DNA of 64,000 bases from Bacillota bacterium LX-D (GTDB taxonomy: Bacteria > Bacillota > DUOV01 > Zhaonellaceae): positions 124,001 through 188,000 of the forward strand of contig JAVLUO010000002.1 of NCBI GenBank assembly GCA_031628995.1. The letters are read 5' to 3'. Under the pieces are notes generated by a model that saw nothing but the letters and a program-made list of their open reading frames with translations, ran no database searches and was not told where the DNA came from. This document shows positions 13,910 to 23,432 of this stretch, piece after piece. The translations under genes were made by a program, and so were the position numbers. How positions within the stretch are numbered: position 1 is the stretch's first letter; every line of letters begins with the position of its first letter.

Positions 13910-16900
13910 TTGAGACTCCAGTTTATTTTAGGCCGTGCTGGAACGGGAAAAACACATATTTGTTTGGAAGAACTGCGTCAAGAACTGCGCACAAGGCCGG
14001 AAGGTTCTCCTTTGATTTTCCTAGTCCCTGAGCAGGCCACATTTCAAAGCGAAGTTATGCTGGCTAAGACTCCTGGTTTAGGAGGGATGATTCGGGCCCA
14101 AGTTTTTAGCTTTCATCGATTAGCATGGAAAGTTATGCAGGAAGTTGGAGGCTGTAGTCGTGTTCACCTTGACGAGTTAGGCAAAAGAATGGTTCTCCGC
14201 AGTCTAATCGAGGAAAGAAAAAATGACTTAAAAATATTCTATCATGCCGCAGATCAGCCTGGATTTGTTGATAGTTTAGCAGGTGCTTTGTCCGAATTAA
14301 AACTTTACTGCCAAACTCCCCAAACTCTTGACGCTGTATTAAACTCTGGAAATTTACAAGACCAAGGATTGTTAGAGGAAAAAATACATGATTTACGGGT
14401 ACTTCTGGCAGCTCTAGAAGAATACTTAGCCCAGGGCTATCTTGACCCTGATGATTATTTATCTCTCTTAGCAGAAAAAATACATAAATCGGCTTTATTT
14501 TCAGGTGCTAAAATTTGGCTAGATGGTTTTACAGGTTTTACGCCTCAAGAGTATCGAGTTATTGAACAGTTGCTGCTTGCGGCAGAAAAAGTTAAAATAA
14601 CTTTCTGTTTAGACGATTCTCAATTTACTCTGCAGTCTAAAGAAAAAATAGAAAAGTTAGCTAAAAAATCAGGAGTTGAAATTATTCCACCCTTAATACT
14701 TCCTAGCCAACCACTGCGATTTAACCAGGCGCCGGAACTAGCCCATGTGGAGAAATATTTTTTTTCCTACCCAATTAAGCCTTTAAGAGTAGAAGAAGAT
14801 GTTCATAATATCCGCTTAATTGCAGCTGCCAATCGCCGAGGGGAAGTAGAAGGGGTAGCAAGGGAAATTCGCCGCATGTGCAGAGATGAAGGATATGCCT
14901 TAGGGGAAATAGCCTTAATCCTTCGAGATTTAGACCCTTACCAAGATTTAATCTTAACTGTTTTTGAAGATTATGAGCTGCCTGTTTTTATTGATCGCAA
15001 AAAACCTGTTAAATATCATCCTGTGGCTGAGCTGCTGCGCTCAGCTTTAGAGGTTGTAACGAGTAAATGGCAGCATGACCCAATTTTCAGGTATTTAAAA
15101 ACTGATTTAATTCCCTTGTCGAGAGCGGAAATTGATGAGTTGGAAAATTATTGTTTGGCCTATGGCTTGCGAGGCAAAAAATGGTTTGATGGTAAACCTT
15201 GGCGTTACCGCCGCCGCTGCGCAGTTGATGAAGGGGAACAGCCCCTGTCCCTTCAAGAAGAAGAAAAACTGACTAGAATAAATAATAGTAAAAATAAGGC
15301 TGTTCGTGAACTGCTGCTCTTTGCAAAAAGGCTTAGTAAGGCCAAAACTGTACGTGAAATAACAGAGGCTTTATACTACCTTTTAGCCGATTTAAAGGTG
15401 CAGAGTGCCTTGGAAAAGTGGGCTCTAAAGGCAGAGGATCAAGGAAAACTGGAAAAATCTAAGGAACATACTCAGGTCTGGGGCAGTATTTTACAGCTTT
15501 TCGATCAAATGGTAGAAGCATTAGGGAGTCAGGAGCTTTCTTTGGAGGAATATGCCAAAATTTTAGAAATTGGCTTAGATAGTCTTAATTTAGGTTTAAT
15601 TCCTCCTGGACTAGATCAAGTACTAGTAAACAGCATGGATCGGTCCCGCAATCCTCATCTCCGAGCAGCTTTTGTCTTAGGTTTAAACGACGGTGTCCTG
15701 CCGGCAAAAGTTAAAAATGATGGATTATTGAAAGATGGGGAAAGAGAGCACTTGGCAGCTAAGGGATTGGTTTTAGCTCCAGATAGCCGTCAGCGGCTTT
15801 TGGAGGAAAGATTTTTAATCTACACTGCTTTAACCAGAGCTAGCCAGCGTTTGTGGCTCAGCTACCCTCTGGCAGATGAAGAAGGAACTGCTTTACGTCC
15901 CTCTATTGTGATAGGACGAATCAAGGAACTGCTGCCCCAAGTAAAATTAGAAGAGTGCAGTTCGGAGCCTCGTGATTTAAATACTGATGCTTTCCAATAT
16001 ATTACTCATCCTCAGCGTACCTTAGCTATTCTGGCAGCTCAGCTGAGAGAAGCTAAGGCAGGGGAAACAATAAACTCCCTTTGGTGGGAAGTCTATAATT
16101 ACTATGCCCAAAGCAGCCTTTGGCGGGAGAAAAGTCATCAGGTTTTGCGGAGCCTTTTTCATACCAATAATCAAAATAGGATTCCTCAAAAAAGCAGCAG
16201 TGCACTTTACGGAAACAAATTAAAAGGCAGCATTTCTCAGCTGGAGAAATTTTCCTCATGCCCCTTTGCTCATTTTTTAGCCTATGGCTTAAAACTAAAA
16301 GAGAGGGCAGTCCATAAACTTGCTGCCCCTGATTTAGGGCAAATTTTTCATGCGGCTTTAAAAAATTTTGTGGAGAAGGTTGACAATGATGCACTAGATT
16401 GGAGAAATTTAAGCCGGGAAGACTGTCGGCAAATAGTCCACCAAGTTATGGCAGAACTTGTGCCAAAGCTTCAAGATGAAATTCTCTTAAGCAGTGCTAA
16501 ATATCGTCACTTAACTACTAAGTTGGAAAATACAATTTTACGGACTGCTTATGTTTTAGCTGAACATGCCAAAAGAGGTCAATTTAAGCCCTTTGGTTTG
16601 GAATTTGCCTTCCCGGGAGAAATGCTGCCGGCAGTTGTTTTTGAACTGGGAGAAGGCTGGGCCATGGAACTTTCCGGTCGGATTGACCGCATTGACTTAG
16701 CACAGCAGAACGGACAATGTTATTTAAGAATCATTGATTACAAATCTGGTTATTCCCAGCTCCATTTGGACGATATTTATTATGGATTAAAGCTGCAGCT
16801 TTTGGCTTATTTAGACATTATCTTAAGCAATTTAAAAATAGAGGAAGAAACAGACTTTTTGCCTGCCGGAATGTTTTATTTTAGCGTTCAGAACCCTCTT

Positions 16901-17350
16901 ATCAGTACTTCAGGCCCTCTGCCGATTGAAAAGCTGGAAGAAATGCTGCTGAAGGAATTTAAGCTGAAAGGTTATGTTTTAGCTAAACCGGAAGTAATTA
17001 AGCTAATGGATGGCCTAATTAATCAGTATTCAGATTTAATTCCAGTTGGTTTAAGCCAGGATAATAACATTTATACAAATTCATCTATTCTTACCTTAGA
17101 GCAGTTTCAACTTCTGAGGGACCATCTGAAAGTTACTTTAAAACAATTTGGCCAAGAAATATTAGGGGGCAAAATCAAAATGGAGCCTTACCGCAAAGGC
17201 AATGTTTCTGCTTGCCAATTTTGCAGCTATAAAGCAGTTTGCCATTTTGATTTGCTTTTGGAGGATAATTCCTACCGTTTACTGAAATCGGCAGATAAAG
17301 AAGAAATTTGGTCAAAACTTACGGGAGAGGGGGAAGGTGAAAATGAGTGA
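13910..17350 (+). CDS. addB: ATP-dependent helicase/deoxyribonuclease subunit B (AddB)
   Basis: Subunit of the AddAB double-strand break resection complex, the Firmicute counterpart of RecBCD. 1146 residues, near the usual length. The N-terminus has the nucleotide motif LGRAGTGKTH. The C-terminal nuclease region carries RIDRIDLAQ and IIDYKSG (PD-(D/E)XK type). The four Fe-S cysteines of the family are present: one in SSCPFAHF (near 783) and the C-x2-C-x5-C group in ACQFCSYKAVCHF (near 1101). The start is TTG at 13910, preceded by AAGGAAGGTGAT. The end overlaps addA by eight bases. Confidence 0.95.
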   Translation: MRLQFILGRAGTGKTHICLEELRQELRTRPEGSPLIFLVPEQATFQSEVMLAKTPGLGGMIRAQVFSFHRLAWKVMQEVGGCSRVHLDELGKRMVLRSLIEERKNDLKIFYHAADQPGFVDSLAGALSELKLYCQTPQTLDAVLNSGNLQDQGLLEEKIHDLRVLLAALEEYLAQGYLDPDDYLSLLAEKIHKSALFSGAKIWLDGFTGFTPQEYRVIEQLLLAAEKVKITFCLDDSQFTLQSKEKIEKLAKKSGVEIIPPLILPSQPLRFNQAPELAHVEKYFFSYPIKPLRVEEDVHNIRLIAAANRRGEVEGVAREIRRMCRDEGYALGEIALILRDLDPYQDLILTVFEDYELPVFIDRKKPVKYHPVAELLRSALEVVTSKWQHDPIFRYLKTDLIPLSRAEIDELENYCLAYGLRGKKWFDGKPWRYRRRCAVDEGEQPLSLQEEEKLTRINNSKNKAVRELLLFAKRLSKAKTVREITEALYYLLADLKVQSALEKWALKAEDQGKLEKSKEHTQVWGSILQLFDQMVEALGSQELSLEEYAKILEIGLDSLNLGLIPPGLDQVLVNSMDRSRNPHLRAAFVLGLNDGVLPAKVKNDGLLKDGEREHLAAKGLVLAPDSRQRLLEERFLIYTALTRASQRLWLSYPLADEEGTALRPSIVIGRIKELLPQVKLEECSSEPRDLNTDAFQYITHPQRTLAILAAQLREAKAGETINSLWWEVYNYYAQSSLWREKSHQVLRSLFHTNNQNRIPQKSSSALYGNKLKGSISQLEKFSSCPFAHFLAYGLKLKERAVHKLAAPDLGQIFHAALKNFVEKVDNDALDWRNLSREDCRQIVHQVMAELVPKLQDEILLSSAKYRHLTTKLENTILRTAYVLAEHAKRGQFKPFGLEFAFPGEMLPAVVFELGEGWAMELSGRIDRIDLAQQNGQCYLRIIDYKSGYSQLHLDDIYYGLKLQLLAYLDIILSNLKIEEETDFLPAGMFYFSVQNPLISTSGPLPIEKLEEMLLKEFKLKGYVLAKPEVIKLMDGLINQYSDLIPVGLSQDNNIYTNSSILTLEQFQLLRDHLKVTLKQFGQEILGGKIKMEPYRKGNVSACQFCSYKAVCHFDLLLEDNSYRLLKSADKEEIWSKLTGEGEGENE

Positions 17351-20300
17351 GAGAAATTGGACAAAAGAACAGCTGGAAGCCATTTGCCATCGGGGAAGCA
17401 ATTTACTAGTTGCTGCTGCCGCCGGTTCAGGGAAAACGGCTGTTCTGGTGGAAAGAATAATCCGCCTTATTAGCCAGGGACCTAAACCCTTAAACGTAGA
17501 TAGTTTGCTGGTCGTTACTTTTACCAATGCAGCTGCTGCAGAAATGCGGGAGAGAATTGGACAAGCTATTGTGGTATCTTTAAATAAACATCCAGAGTCA
17601 GCTCACTTGGAAAAACAGCTGCTACTGTTAAACCGAGCTCACATTACAACCCTTCATTCCTTTTGCCTAGAGCTAGTGCGGCAGAATTTTTACCAGCTGG
17701 ATTTGGAGCCAAATTTCCGAATTGCAGATGAAATAGAAGCTTCCTTACTGCGTTTAGAAGTATTAGAAGAAATAATGGAAAAATACTATGCTGAAGATGA
17801 GGATGGTCAATTTGCTCTGCTGGCTTCCTGCTACGGCGGGGAGCGGGGAGATGAAGGACTGCAAAGTATGGTTCTGAGTTTAGATGATTTTCTTAAGAGC
17901 TTGCCTTGGCCGGAAAAATGGCTGGAGCAAAATGTAAACTGCTTTAAAATCGACGAAAATATGGAATTTGATGAACTAATTTGGGTAAAAAGCATAAAAA
18001 AAGATATTACATTAAAACTTACCGAAGCACAAGGACTGTTGAAATCAGCATTAAAGCTGACGGTTAAACCCGGCGGGCCTGCTAATTACGAAGCCAGCCT
18101 GAAAGATGATTTAGTTTTAGTGGCAGAATTACAGTCTGCTGCGGCTTTAAAGTGGGGAAAAATGTATGAAGCTTTTTCTAGTGTAACTTTTAAAAGTTTA
18201 AAACGCTGCGGCAAAGATGTGGATGAGGGCTTAAAGGAACAGACTAAAAATTTACGCAATAAAGCCAAAAAAATTATTGAGGATTTAAGGAAGAACTTTT
18301 TTACCCGAGAACCCCAGTCCTTGTGTCAGGATTTAATTGACATTGAACCTTTACTCCAAACCTTAAAGCAAGTAGTCATAGATTTTCAAAATTTATATGG
18401 CCAAAAAAAACGGGAACGCCTGCTAGTGGACTTTAATGATTTGGAACATTATACTTTACAGCTTTTGCTGGACCCAACTTCGACAGTGGAAAACATTGTT
18501 CCCTCAAAGTTAGCTTTAGAACTTAGACAGCAATTTGCGGAAATACTTGTCGATGAATACCAGGATATTAACGGTGTCCAAGAAGCTATTCTACAGTTAA
18601 TCTGCTGTCAGGAAGCAGAGTCGAATTTGTTTTTAGTAGGCGATGTTAAACAAAGCATCTACCGTTTTCGCCAGGCAGAGCCAGGGCTTTTTTTGCAAAA
18701 ATATCATGAATTTATTTTACAAGAGAACTGCGCCCGGCGCATTGATTTAGCTAAAAATTTCCGCAGCCGTCGGGAAATAGTTGATGGCACAAACTTTATC
18801 TTTCGGCAAATTATGACGAAAGAAGTAGGGGAAATGGCCTATACATCAGAAGCTGAATTAGTTTATGGTGCCAACTACCCTGAACAGGAAGGGAATGGTT
18901 CACCCGGTGCCATTGAAGTCCATTTAATTGACCGCAAAAGTCCAGAGATTAGTACGAACTCGGAAGAAACCAGGCCAGATAACGAAGCAGAGGAATTAGA
19001 CAGCATTCAGTTAGAAGCTAGGGCAGTAGGCAATAGGATTAAAGAAATGATTGGTAAACAGGAATTTGCTGTTTATGACCAAGGGCTTAAAGATTATCGC
19101 CCTTTAACTTATCGTGATATTGTAATTCTCCTGCGCTCCACCCAAAACAAAGCAAATATCTTCGCAGAAGAATTTCGTCAGCTGGGAATACCAGTTTATG
19201 CAGAACTTGGAACAGGCTATTTAGAGGCAGCAGAAGTAGCTACAGTATTGTCCTTGCTTAAAATCATTGATAATCCAAGACAGGATATTCCTTTAACAGC
19301 CGTACTCCGCTCCCCTATAGGTAACTTTACAGCTGAGGAGCTGGTAGAAATCCGGGTCAGTGCAAAAAATGAGGATTTTTTTACAGCAGTAGAGCTTAAG
19401 GCACAGGACACTGACCCCTTAGGTCTAAAATTGCACGATTTTTTGGCAAAGTTAGATCTTTGGAGGACTTTCGCACGGCAAAATACCCTGGCAGACTTAA
19501 TTTGGAATATATACCGAACCACAAACTATTATGACTATGTAGGAGGAATGCCGGGAGGTGCTCAGCGTCAGGCTAATTTAAAAGCTTTATATGACCGGGC
19601 ACTGCAATATGAAAAAACATCTTTTCGCGGCTTATTTCGTTTTTTGCGCTTTATTGAGCGGCTCCAGGAAAGAGGGAAAGATTTAGGAGCTGCCGGTGCT
19701 TTGGGAGAAAATGAAGATGTAGTCCGGATTATGAGTATTCATAAAAGTAAAGGCCTAGAATTTCCCGTAGTTATAGTTGCTAATTTAGGCAAGGAATTTA
19801 ATCTGCAGGATTTAAACAAAGATCTGCTGCTTCATAAGGAATTAGGTTTTGGACCTGCTTTTGTTGACCCTCAGCTGCGGATTAAATACCCTACTTTAGC
19901 CAGACAATCTATTGCCGCTAGACTTAGAATGGAATTATTGGCCGAAGAACTGCGCATTTTCTATGTAGCCATGACTAGAGCAAAAGAAAAACTCCTTTTA
20001 TTTGGTTCAGTTGCTGATTTAAGTAAAGCACTGGAAACTTGGAGCCAAGAAATACCGGCAGAAGGCTGGGCATTGCCTGAGGTTAAATTAGCTACTGCTA
20101 AAAAGTGCTTAGATTGGCTGGTGCCTGCCTTAATGAGACACTCTAATGGTGATGTTTTGCGCCAATTGGCAGCTTCTCAAGGTCCAATGACCCAGGAATG
20201 TAGTCAAGACCCATCCTGTTGGAAAATTGTTGTCTGGAATCGACAGGACTGTGGGGCTAGTGCAGTGCCAAGAACGCTAGACTCTAAATGGGAACAGATA

Positions 20301-21029
20301 AAAGATTTAAAACCTTTGGCTATAGACAATAAACATGGAGAGCAAATTGCCAGGTGCTTAGATTGGGTTTACCCCAAAGAGTATGCCAAAATCCCTGCTA
20401 AGCTTACGGTATCCGATTTAAAAGAACGCCTTGCTGCACAAAAGGCAGCTGCATTAGATGAGGAAAAAATAGTTTTCCAAGATAGGCCTAAATTTTTGCA
20501 GGAAAGCAAGAAACTAACTGGGGCAGAACGAGGGACAGCATTGCATTTACTCCTTCAGCATCTAAACAAAAGACTTCCCTTTGCAGAGGAAAAATTGCCA
20601 GAATTCTTAGCTGAATTGCAGATTAAGGAAATACTGACTAAAGAACAAGCAGCAGCATTAAACTGCCGGCAAATAGCAATGTTTTATGCTTCCCCCTTAG
20701 GGCAAAGATTACAAGCTGCCCCACAAGTCCAGGTAGAAGTACCATTTAGTTTAATGCTTCCTGGAGCAGAACTATATCCAGAACTGAAGGAAAGCAGCGA
20801 AACTATATTGCTGCAAGGAGTTATTGACTGCCTCTGGGAAGAAAATGGGGAAATAGTAATTGTAGATTACAAAACTGATTGGGTAGTTGAAGCAGAGCTG
20901 GACAAACTAGTCACCAAATATCGAATTCAGCTCAACGCTTACGCCAGAGCCGTGGAAACAATTTGGCGGAAAAAAGTCAAACAAAAGTACCTTTACTTTT
21001 TTGAACTAAACAAAGCAGTAGAAATTTAA
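17343..21029 (+). CDS. addA: ATP-dependent helicase/nuclease subunit A (AddA)
   Basis: UvrD-like 3'-5' helicase fused to a RecB-type nuclease; it works with AddB in recombinational repair. 1228 residues. Helicase motifs: AAAAGSGKTAVLVERII near residue 23, the DEYQDINGVQ motif II, DVKQSIYRFRQAEP, MSIHKSKGLEFPVVIV, and YVAMTRAKEKL. The nuclease motifs are RGTALHLLLQHL, VIDCLWEENGEIVIVDYKTD and YRIQLNAYARA. The ATG at 17343 follows GGGGGAAGGTG; a GTG two codons earlier lies within this ribosome site. The order addB-addA is standard. Confidence 0.96.
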   Translation: MSERNWTKEQLEAICHRGSNLLVAAAAGSGKTAVLVERIIRLISQGPKPLNVDSLLVVTFTNAAAAEMRERIGQAIVVSLNKHPESAHLEKQLLLLNRAHITTLHSFCLELVRQNFYQLDLEPNFRIADEIEASLLRLEVLEEIMEKYYAEDEDGQFALLASCYGGERGDEGLQSMVLSLDDFLKSLPWPEKWLEQNVNCFKIDENMEFDELIWVKSIKKDITLKLTEAQGLLKSALKLTVKPGGPANYEASLKDDLVLVAELQSAAALKWGKMYEAFSSVTFKSLKRCGKDVDEGLKEQTKNLRNKAKKIIEDLRKNFFTREPQSLCQDLIDIEPLLQTLKQVVIDFQNLYGQKKRERLLVDFNDLEHYTLQLLLDPTSTVENIVPSKLALELRQQFAEILVDEYQDINGVQEAILQLICCQEAESNLFLVGDVKQSIYRFRQAEPGLFLQKYHEFILQENCARRIDLAKNFRSRREIVDGTNFIFRQIMTKEVGEMAYTSEAELVYGANYPEQEGNGSPGAIEVHLIDRKSPEISTNSEETRPDNEAEELDSIQLEARAVGNRIKEMIGKQEFAVYDQGLKDYRPLTYRDIVILLRSTQNKANIFAEEFRQLGIPVYAELGTGYLEAAEVATVLSLLKIIDNPRQDIPLTAVLRSPIGNFTAEELVEIRVSAKNEDFFTAVELKAQDTDPLGLKLHDFLAKLDLWRTFARQNTLADLIWNIYRTTNYYDYVGGMPGGAQRQANLKALYDRALQYEKTSFRGLFRFLRFIERLQERGKDLGAAGALGENEDVVRIMSIHKSKGLEFPVVIVANLGKEFNLQDLNKDLLLHKELGFGPAFVDPQLRIKYPTLARQSIAARLRMELLAEELRIFYVAMTRAKEKLLLFGSVADLSKALETWSQEIPAEGWALPEVKLATAKKCLDWLVPALMRHSNGDVLRQLAASQGPMTQECSQDPSCWKIVVWNRQDCGASAVPRTLDSKWEQIKDLKPLAIDNKHGEQIARCLDWVYPKEYAKIPAKLTVSDLKERLAAQKAAALDEEKIVFQDRPKFLQESKKLTGAERGTALHLLLQHLNKRLPFAEEKLPEFLAELQIKEILTKEQAAALNCRQIAMFYASPLGQRLQAAPQVQVEVPFSLMLPGAELYPELKESSETILLQGVIDCLWEENGEIVIVDYKTDWVVEAELDKLVTKYRIQLNAYARAVETIWRKKVKQKYLYFFELNKAVEI

Positions 21030-21032
21030 AAA

Positions 21033-21068
21033 GAATGGGGACATCAGCGGTGTGTCCCCATTCCTTTA
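21033..21068 (+). terminator. Palindromic terminator behind addA (GGGGACA/TGTCCCC type)
   Basis: GAATGGGGACA (21033-21043) pairs perfectly with TGTCCCCATTC (21053-21063), with a nine-base loop. Only a weak T-run follows. The hairpin is shared by the convergent fprA gene, so it can serve both strands. It is related to the repeat at 13838. Confidence 0.7.
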
Positions 21069-21088
21069 TCCATCCATTCCTCTTTACT

Positions 21089-22285
21089 TTATTCCATTTC
21101 CCTAATCTTCTTCCCTAACTCCTGCCCTAAAGCATAGCACTTAGCCAATTCTTCGTCAGAAGGAGCCCACTTAATCTGCATATTTTCTGCTGCGATTTTA
21201 ATTCCCCCAGCAGTCAAATACTCGGCAACAGATTTGACAGCTCCGCCTCCCCAGCCGTAAGAACCAAAAGCAACACCAATTTTATTTCTTGGCTTTAATG
21301 CTTTAACTTCTTCTAAGAAAGGCGCTAGCACCGGCAAAAAGCCATTATTTATTGTAGAAGAGCCCACTAGTAAAGCTTTAGCGTCCCAAACTTGGGTCAT
21401 AATATCATTGGAATCACTAATAGATGCTTTATATAAGCGGACAGCTACATCTTGGCTGGCTAAGCCGCGTAAAATGGCTTTAGCCATTTTCTCTGTACTT
21501 TCCCACATAGTGTCGTAAACAATAATTGCTTTATTTTGGCTTTCCCCTTTAGCCCACTTTAAGTAAGCTTCAATAATTTTATTGGGGTTAGAGCGCCAAA
21601 TAACACCATGGGAAGGTGCAATCATCTTAATTTTTAAATGCATTTTTTGGACTTCTTCTAATTTCTTAAGAACCAAAGGACTGAAAGGCCCTAAAATATT
21701 AGCATAGTATTTAGCTGCTTCTTCCATTAGTTCTCCTTCATTAACTTGATCGTCGAAGAGAGCAGAGGAAGCTAAATGCTGTCCAAAGGCATCGTTAGAA
21801 ATTAACAGTTCATCTTGTTCTAAATAAGAGAACATGCTATCAGGCCAATGGAGCATAGGTGCTTCTAAAAACTTAATAGTTCTTTTTCCTAAAGCAAGTT
21901 CATCGCCGCTTTTGACAATATTAAAATCAGCAGTGACGTTATAAAGCTTAATTAAACCTTCCATTGCCTTTTGAGTACAGAAAATTTTAGCTTTGGGACA
22001 GAGTTTAAGCATTGTAGGGAAGGCTCCGGAGTGGTCAGGTTCAATATGATTGACTATTATGTAATCTATTTCGGCAGGATCCACTACAGCCTTAATATTG
22101 CTGATAAAATCCTCTGTAAATGGTTTATAGACAGTATCAAACAAGGCAATTTTCTCATCCATCACCAGGTAGGCGTTATAACTAGTTCCTTTATGAGCGC
22201 TTAATGTAGGTCCGTGGAAATAACGCAAATTCCAATCAACGGCTCCTACCCAGTAAATGTTCTCGAGAATTTGTACTGCTGGCAA
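21089..22285 (-). CDS. fprA: A-type flavoprotein / flavodiiron protein (O2 or NO reductase)
   Basis: Detoxifies oxygen to water, or NO to N2O, using electrons from rubredoxin-like donors. About 398 residues. The N-terminal metallo-beta-lactamase-like domain holds the diiron ligands: HIEPDHSG, the histidine in APMLHWPDSM, the aspartate in SNDAFGQH and the histidine in APSHGVIW. The C-terminal flavodoxin domain starts near AIIVYDTMWESTEKMA. The sequence closely follows the Moorella-type FprA as I remember it. I prefer TTG at 22285 because GGGAG lies nine bases upstream and the protein then starts like its relatives; GTG at 22294 overlaps the ribosome site. It is convergent with addA. Confidence 0.93.
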   Translation of the reverse strand: MPAVQILENIYWVGAVDWNLRYFHGPTLSAHKGTSYNAYLVMDEKIALFDTVYKPFTEDFISNIKAVVDPAEIDYIIVNHIEPDHSGAFPTMLKLCPKAKIFCTQKAMEGLIKLYNVTADFNIVKSGDELALGKRTIKFLEAPMLHWPDSMFSYLEQDELLISNDAFGQHLASSALFDDQVNEGELMEEAAKYYANILGPFSPLVLKKLEEVQKMHLKIKMIAPSHGVIWRSNPNKIIEAYLKWAKGESQNKAIIVYDTMWESTEKMAKAILRGLASQDVAVRLYKASISDSNDIMTQVWDAKALLVGSSTINNGFLPVLAPFLEEVKALKPRNKIGVAFGSYGWGGGAVKSVAEYLTAGGIKIAAENMQIKWAPSDEELAKCYALGQELGKKIREME

Positions 22286-22326
22286 AGAAATCACTCCCTA
22301 GTAGAAATTTAATATATCTTATGCAT

Positions 22327-22355
22327 ATTATACAAAACCATACTATACTTGTCTA
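22327..22355 (-). promoter_or_regulatory. Sigma-A promoter of fprA
   Basis: On the minus strand: TAGACA (22355-22350), a 17-base spacer and TATAAT (22332-22327). It lies about 40 bases before the gene start. Confidence 0.65.
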
Positions 22356-22427
22356 TTTTTGGATTTGGTAAATTTTCATGTGCTGTCAAGAATTACGTTT
22401 TAAAAATATTTTAAAAAAAGCAGGAAC

Positions 22428-22473
22428 ATCTAAAAATAGTGTAGAATAGAATCTAAAAATAGTGTAGAATAGA
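22428..22473. repeat. Perfect 23-bp tandem duplication
   Basis: Two adjacent identical 23-base units, 22428-22450 and 22451-22473. Each contains TGTAGAAT, a possible -10 element. The duplication lies directly before the leader element of cooT and may double a promoter -10. Confidence 0.85.
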
Positions 22474-22475
22474 AT

Positions 22476-22566
22476 ATGTATGCCAAGAAGGCGGAAAAGA
22501 TTGTTTAAAAGGTCATGAAGGCCTATAACTCAACGAGGGTTTATAGGTTTATTGTGACTTTTTTTA
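22476..22566 (+). promoter_or_regulatory. Leader-like element with hairpin upstream of cooT
   Basis: The block 22480-22507 repeats the purine-rich motif found at 8991-9016. A hairpin CCTATAA (22522-22528)/TTATAGG (22541-22547), extendable by CTC/GAG, follows, with T-rich sequence to 22566. The ATG at 22480 opens a 12-codon frame reading MPRRRKRLFKRS, but no ribosome site precedes it. I cannot match it to a known riboswitch class. Confidence 0.5.
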
Positions 22567-22568
22567 TT

Positions 22569-22596
22569 TTGTAAAATGTTGACAAAAGACTATAAT
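22569..22596 (+). promoter_or_regulatory. Proximal promoter of cooT
   Basis: TTGTAA (22569-22574), 16 bases, then TATAAT (22591-22596). It is downstream of the leader hairpin, so cooT could be expressed without passing it. A TTGACA at 22579 is too close to the -10 to act with it. Confidence 0.5.
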
Positions 22597-22628
22597 AATA
22601 TTTAGAAATGTAAAAGGAGTTGTTTAAA

Positions 22629-22826
22629 ATGTGTGAAGCTAATGCTTACCTAAAAAAAGGAGATACAGAAGAGCTGATTTTAGAACAAGTTGACGAAGTA
22701 CAGCCTTTTGAAAAAGGCATCCTGCTGCGCAACATTTTTGGTGAGCAAAAAATTCTCAACGCAAAAATTAAATCTTTGGCTTTGGTTAACCATAAAATTA
22801 TTCTTGAGGAAATACCCAAGGCCTAA
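22629..22826 (+). CDS. cooT: CooT-family small nickel-binding protein
   Basis: A 65-residue protein beginning MCEANAYLKKGDTEELI and containing GILLRNIFGEQKILNAKI. The size, the Met-Cys start and the single beta-rich fold fit the CooT family (older name: predicted RNA-binding protein). In Rhodospirillum rubrum CooT binds nickel through Cys2 of a dimer and helps mature CODH. The ATG at 22629 is nine bases after AAAGGAG; an upstream TTG would move the cysteine away from position 2. It abuts the next gene without a gap. A link to the cooS at 5.7 kb is inferred. Confidence 0.78.
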   Translation: MCEANAYLKKGDTEELILEQVDEVQPFEKGILLRNIFGEQKILNAKIKSLALVNHKIILEEIPKA

Positions 22827-23420
22827 ATGTTGGACGAATATAAAACAGTAGCTAGGTCTGCCGTCGTTAAGGCAGTGATTAACAGGTCAGAATTTATTGC
22901 TCATGTTCAAGAAGTAGATTCTGAAAAGGAAGCTAAAAGTTTCATCGCTGATGTTAAAGAAAAGCATAAGCAGGCAACTCACAATTGTTCTGCCTATAGC
23001 ATAGGGCTAGGAACAAAGGAAATTATTTTTTCTGACGACAACGGAGAGCCAAGCGGCACCGGAGGCAAACCTATTTTAGGAGCCATTAAATCCTCGGGGC
23101 TGACCAATTGTGTGGTAGTTGTCACTCGCTATTTCGGCGGCAAAAAACTAGGGGTCCGGGGATTAATTGATGCCTATGGAGGGGTGGCCAAGGATGCAAT
23201 AGACCAGGCGGGTATAGTGACTAAAATTATTTCTGAACCTATTGCCTTCAATTGCAGTTATGCAGACTTCAATAATGTTCAGTATTATTTGCATAAATAT
23301 GACGCGCAAATAATCGATTCTGACTATGGTGCAGATATAAAATTAAAGATTAAAATTAGGGCAAGTCTTGCCCAGGAACTGGCAGGAATTTTGGAGCAAT
23401 TTGGTACTATAATTAAATAA
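22827..23420 (+). CDS. YigZ / IMPACT family protein (UPF0029)
   Basis: A conserved 197-residue protein with the N-terminal IMPACT-type domain: THNCSAYSIG, then FSDDNGEPSGTGGKPIL and VVVVTRYFGGKKLGVRGLIDAYG, the signature of the family. The C-terminal half is the smaller DUF1949-like ferredoxin fold. Bacterial members are linked to translation or stress, but no firm activity is established. The ATG immediately follows the cooT stop codon, so the two are co-transcribed and probably translationally coupled. Confidence 0.9.
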   Translation: MLDEYKTVARSAVVKAVINRSEFIAHVQEVDSEKEAKSFIADVKEKHKQATHNCSAYSIGLGTKEIIFSDDNGEPSGTGGKPILGAIKSSGLTNCVVVVTRYFGGKKLGVRGLIDAYGGVAKDAIDQAGIVTKIISEPIAFNCSYADFNNVQYYLHKYDAQIIDSDYGADIKLKIKIRASLAQELAGILEQFGTIIK

Positions 23421-23432
23421 AAACATGTCGGG

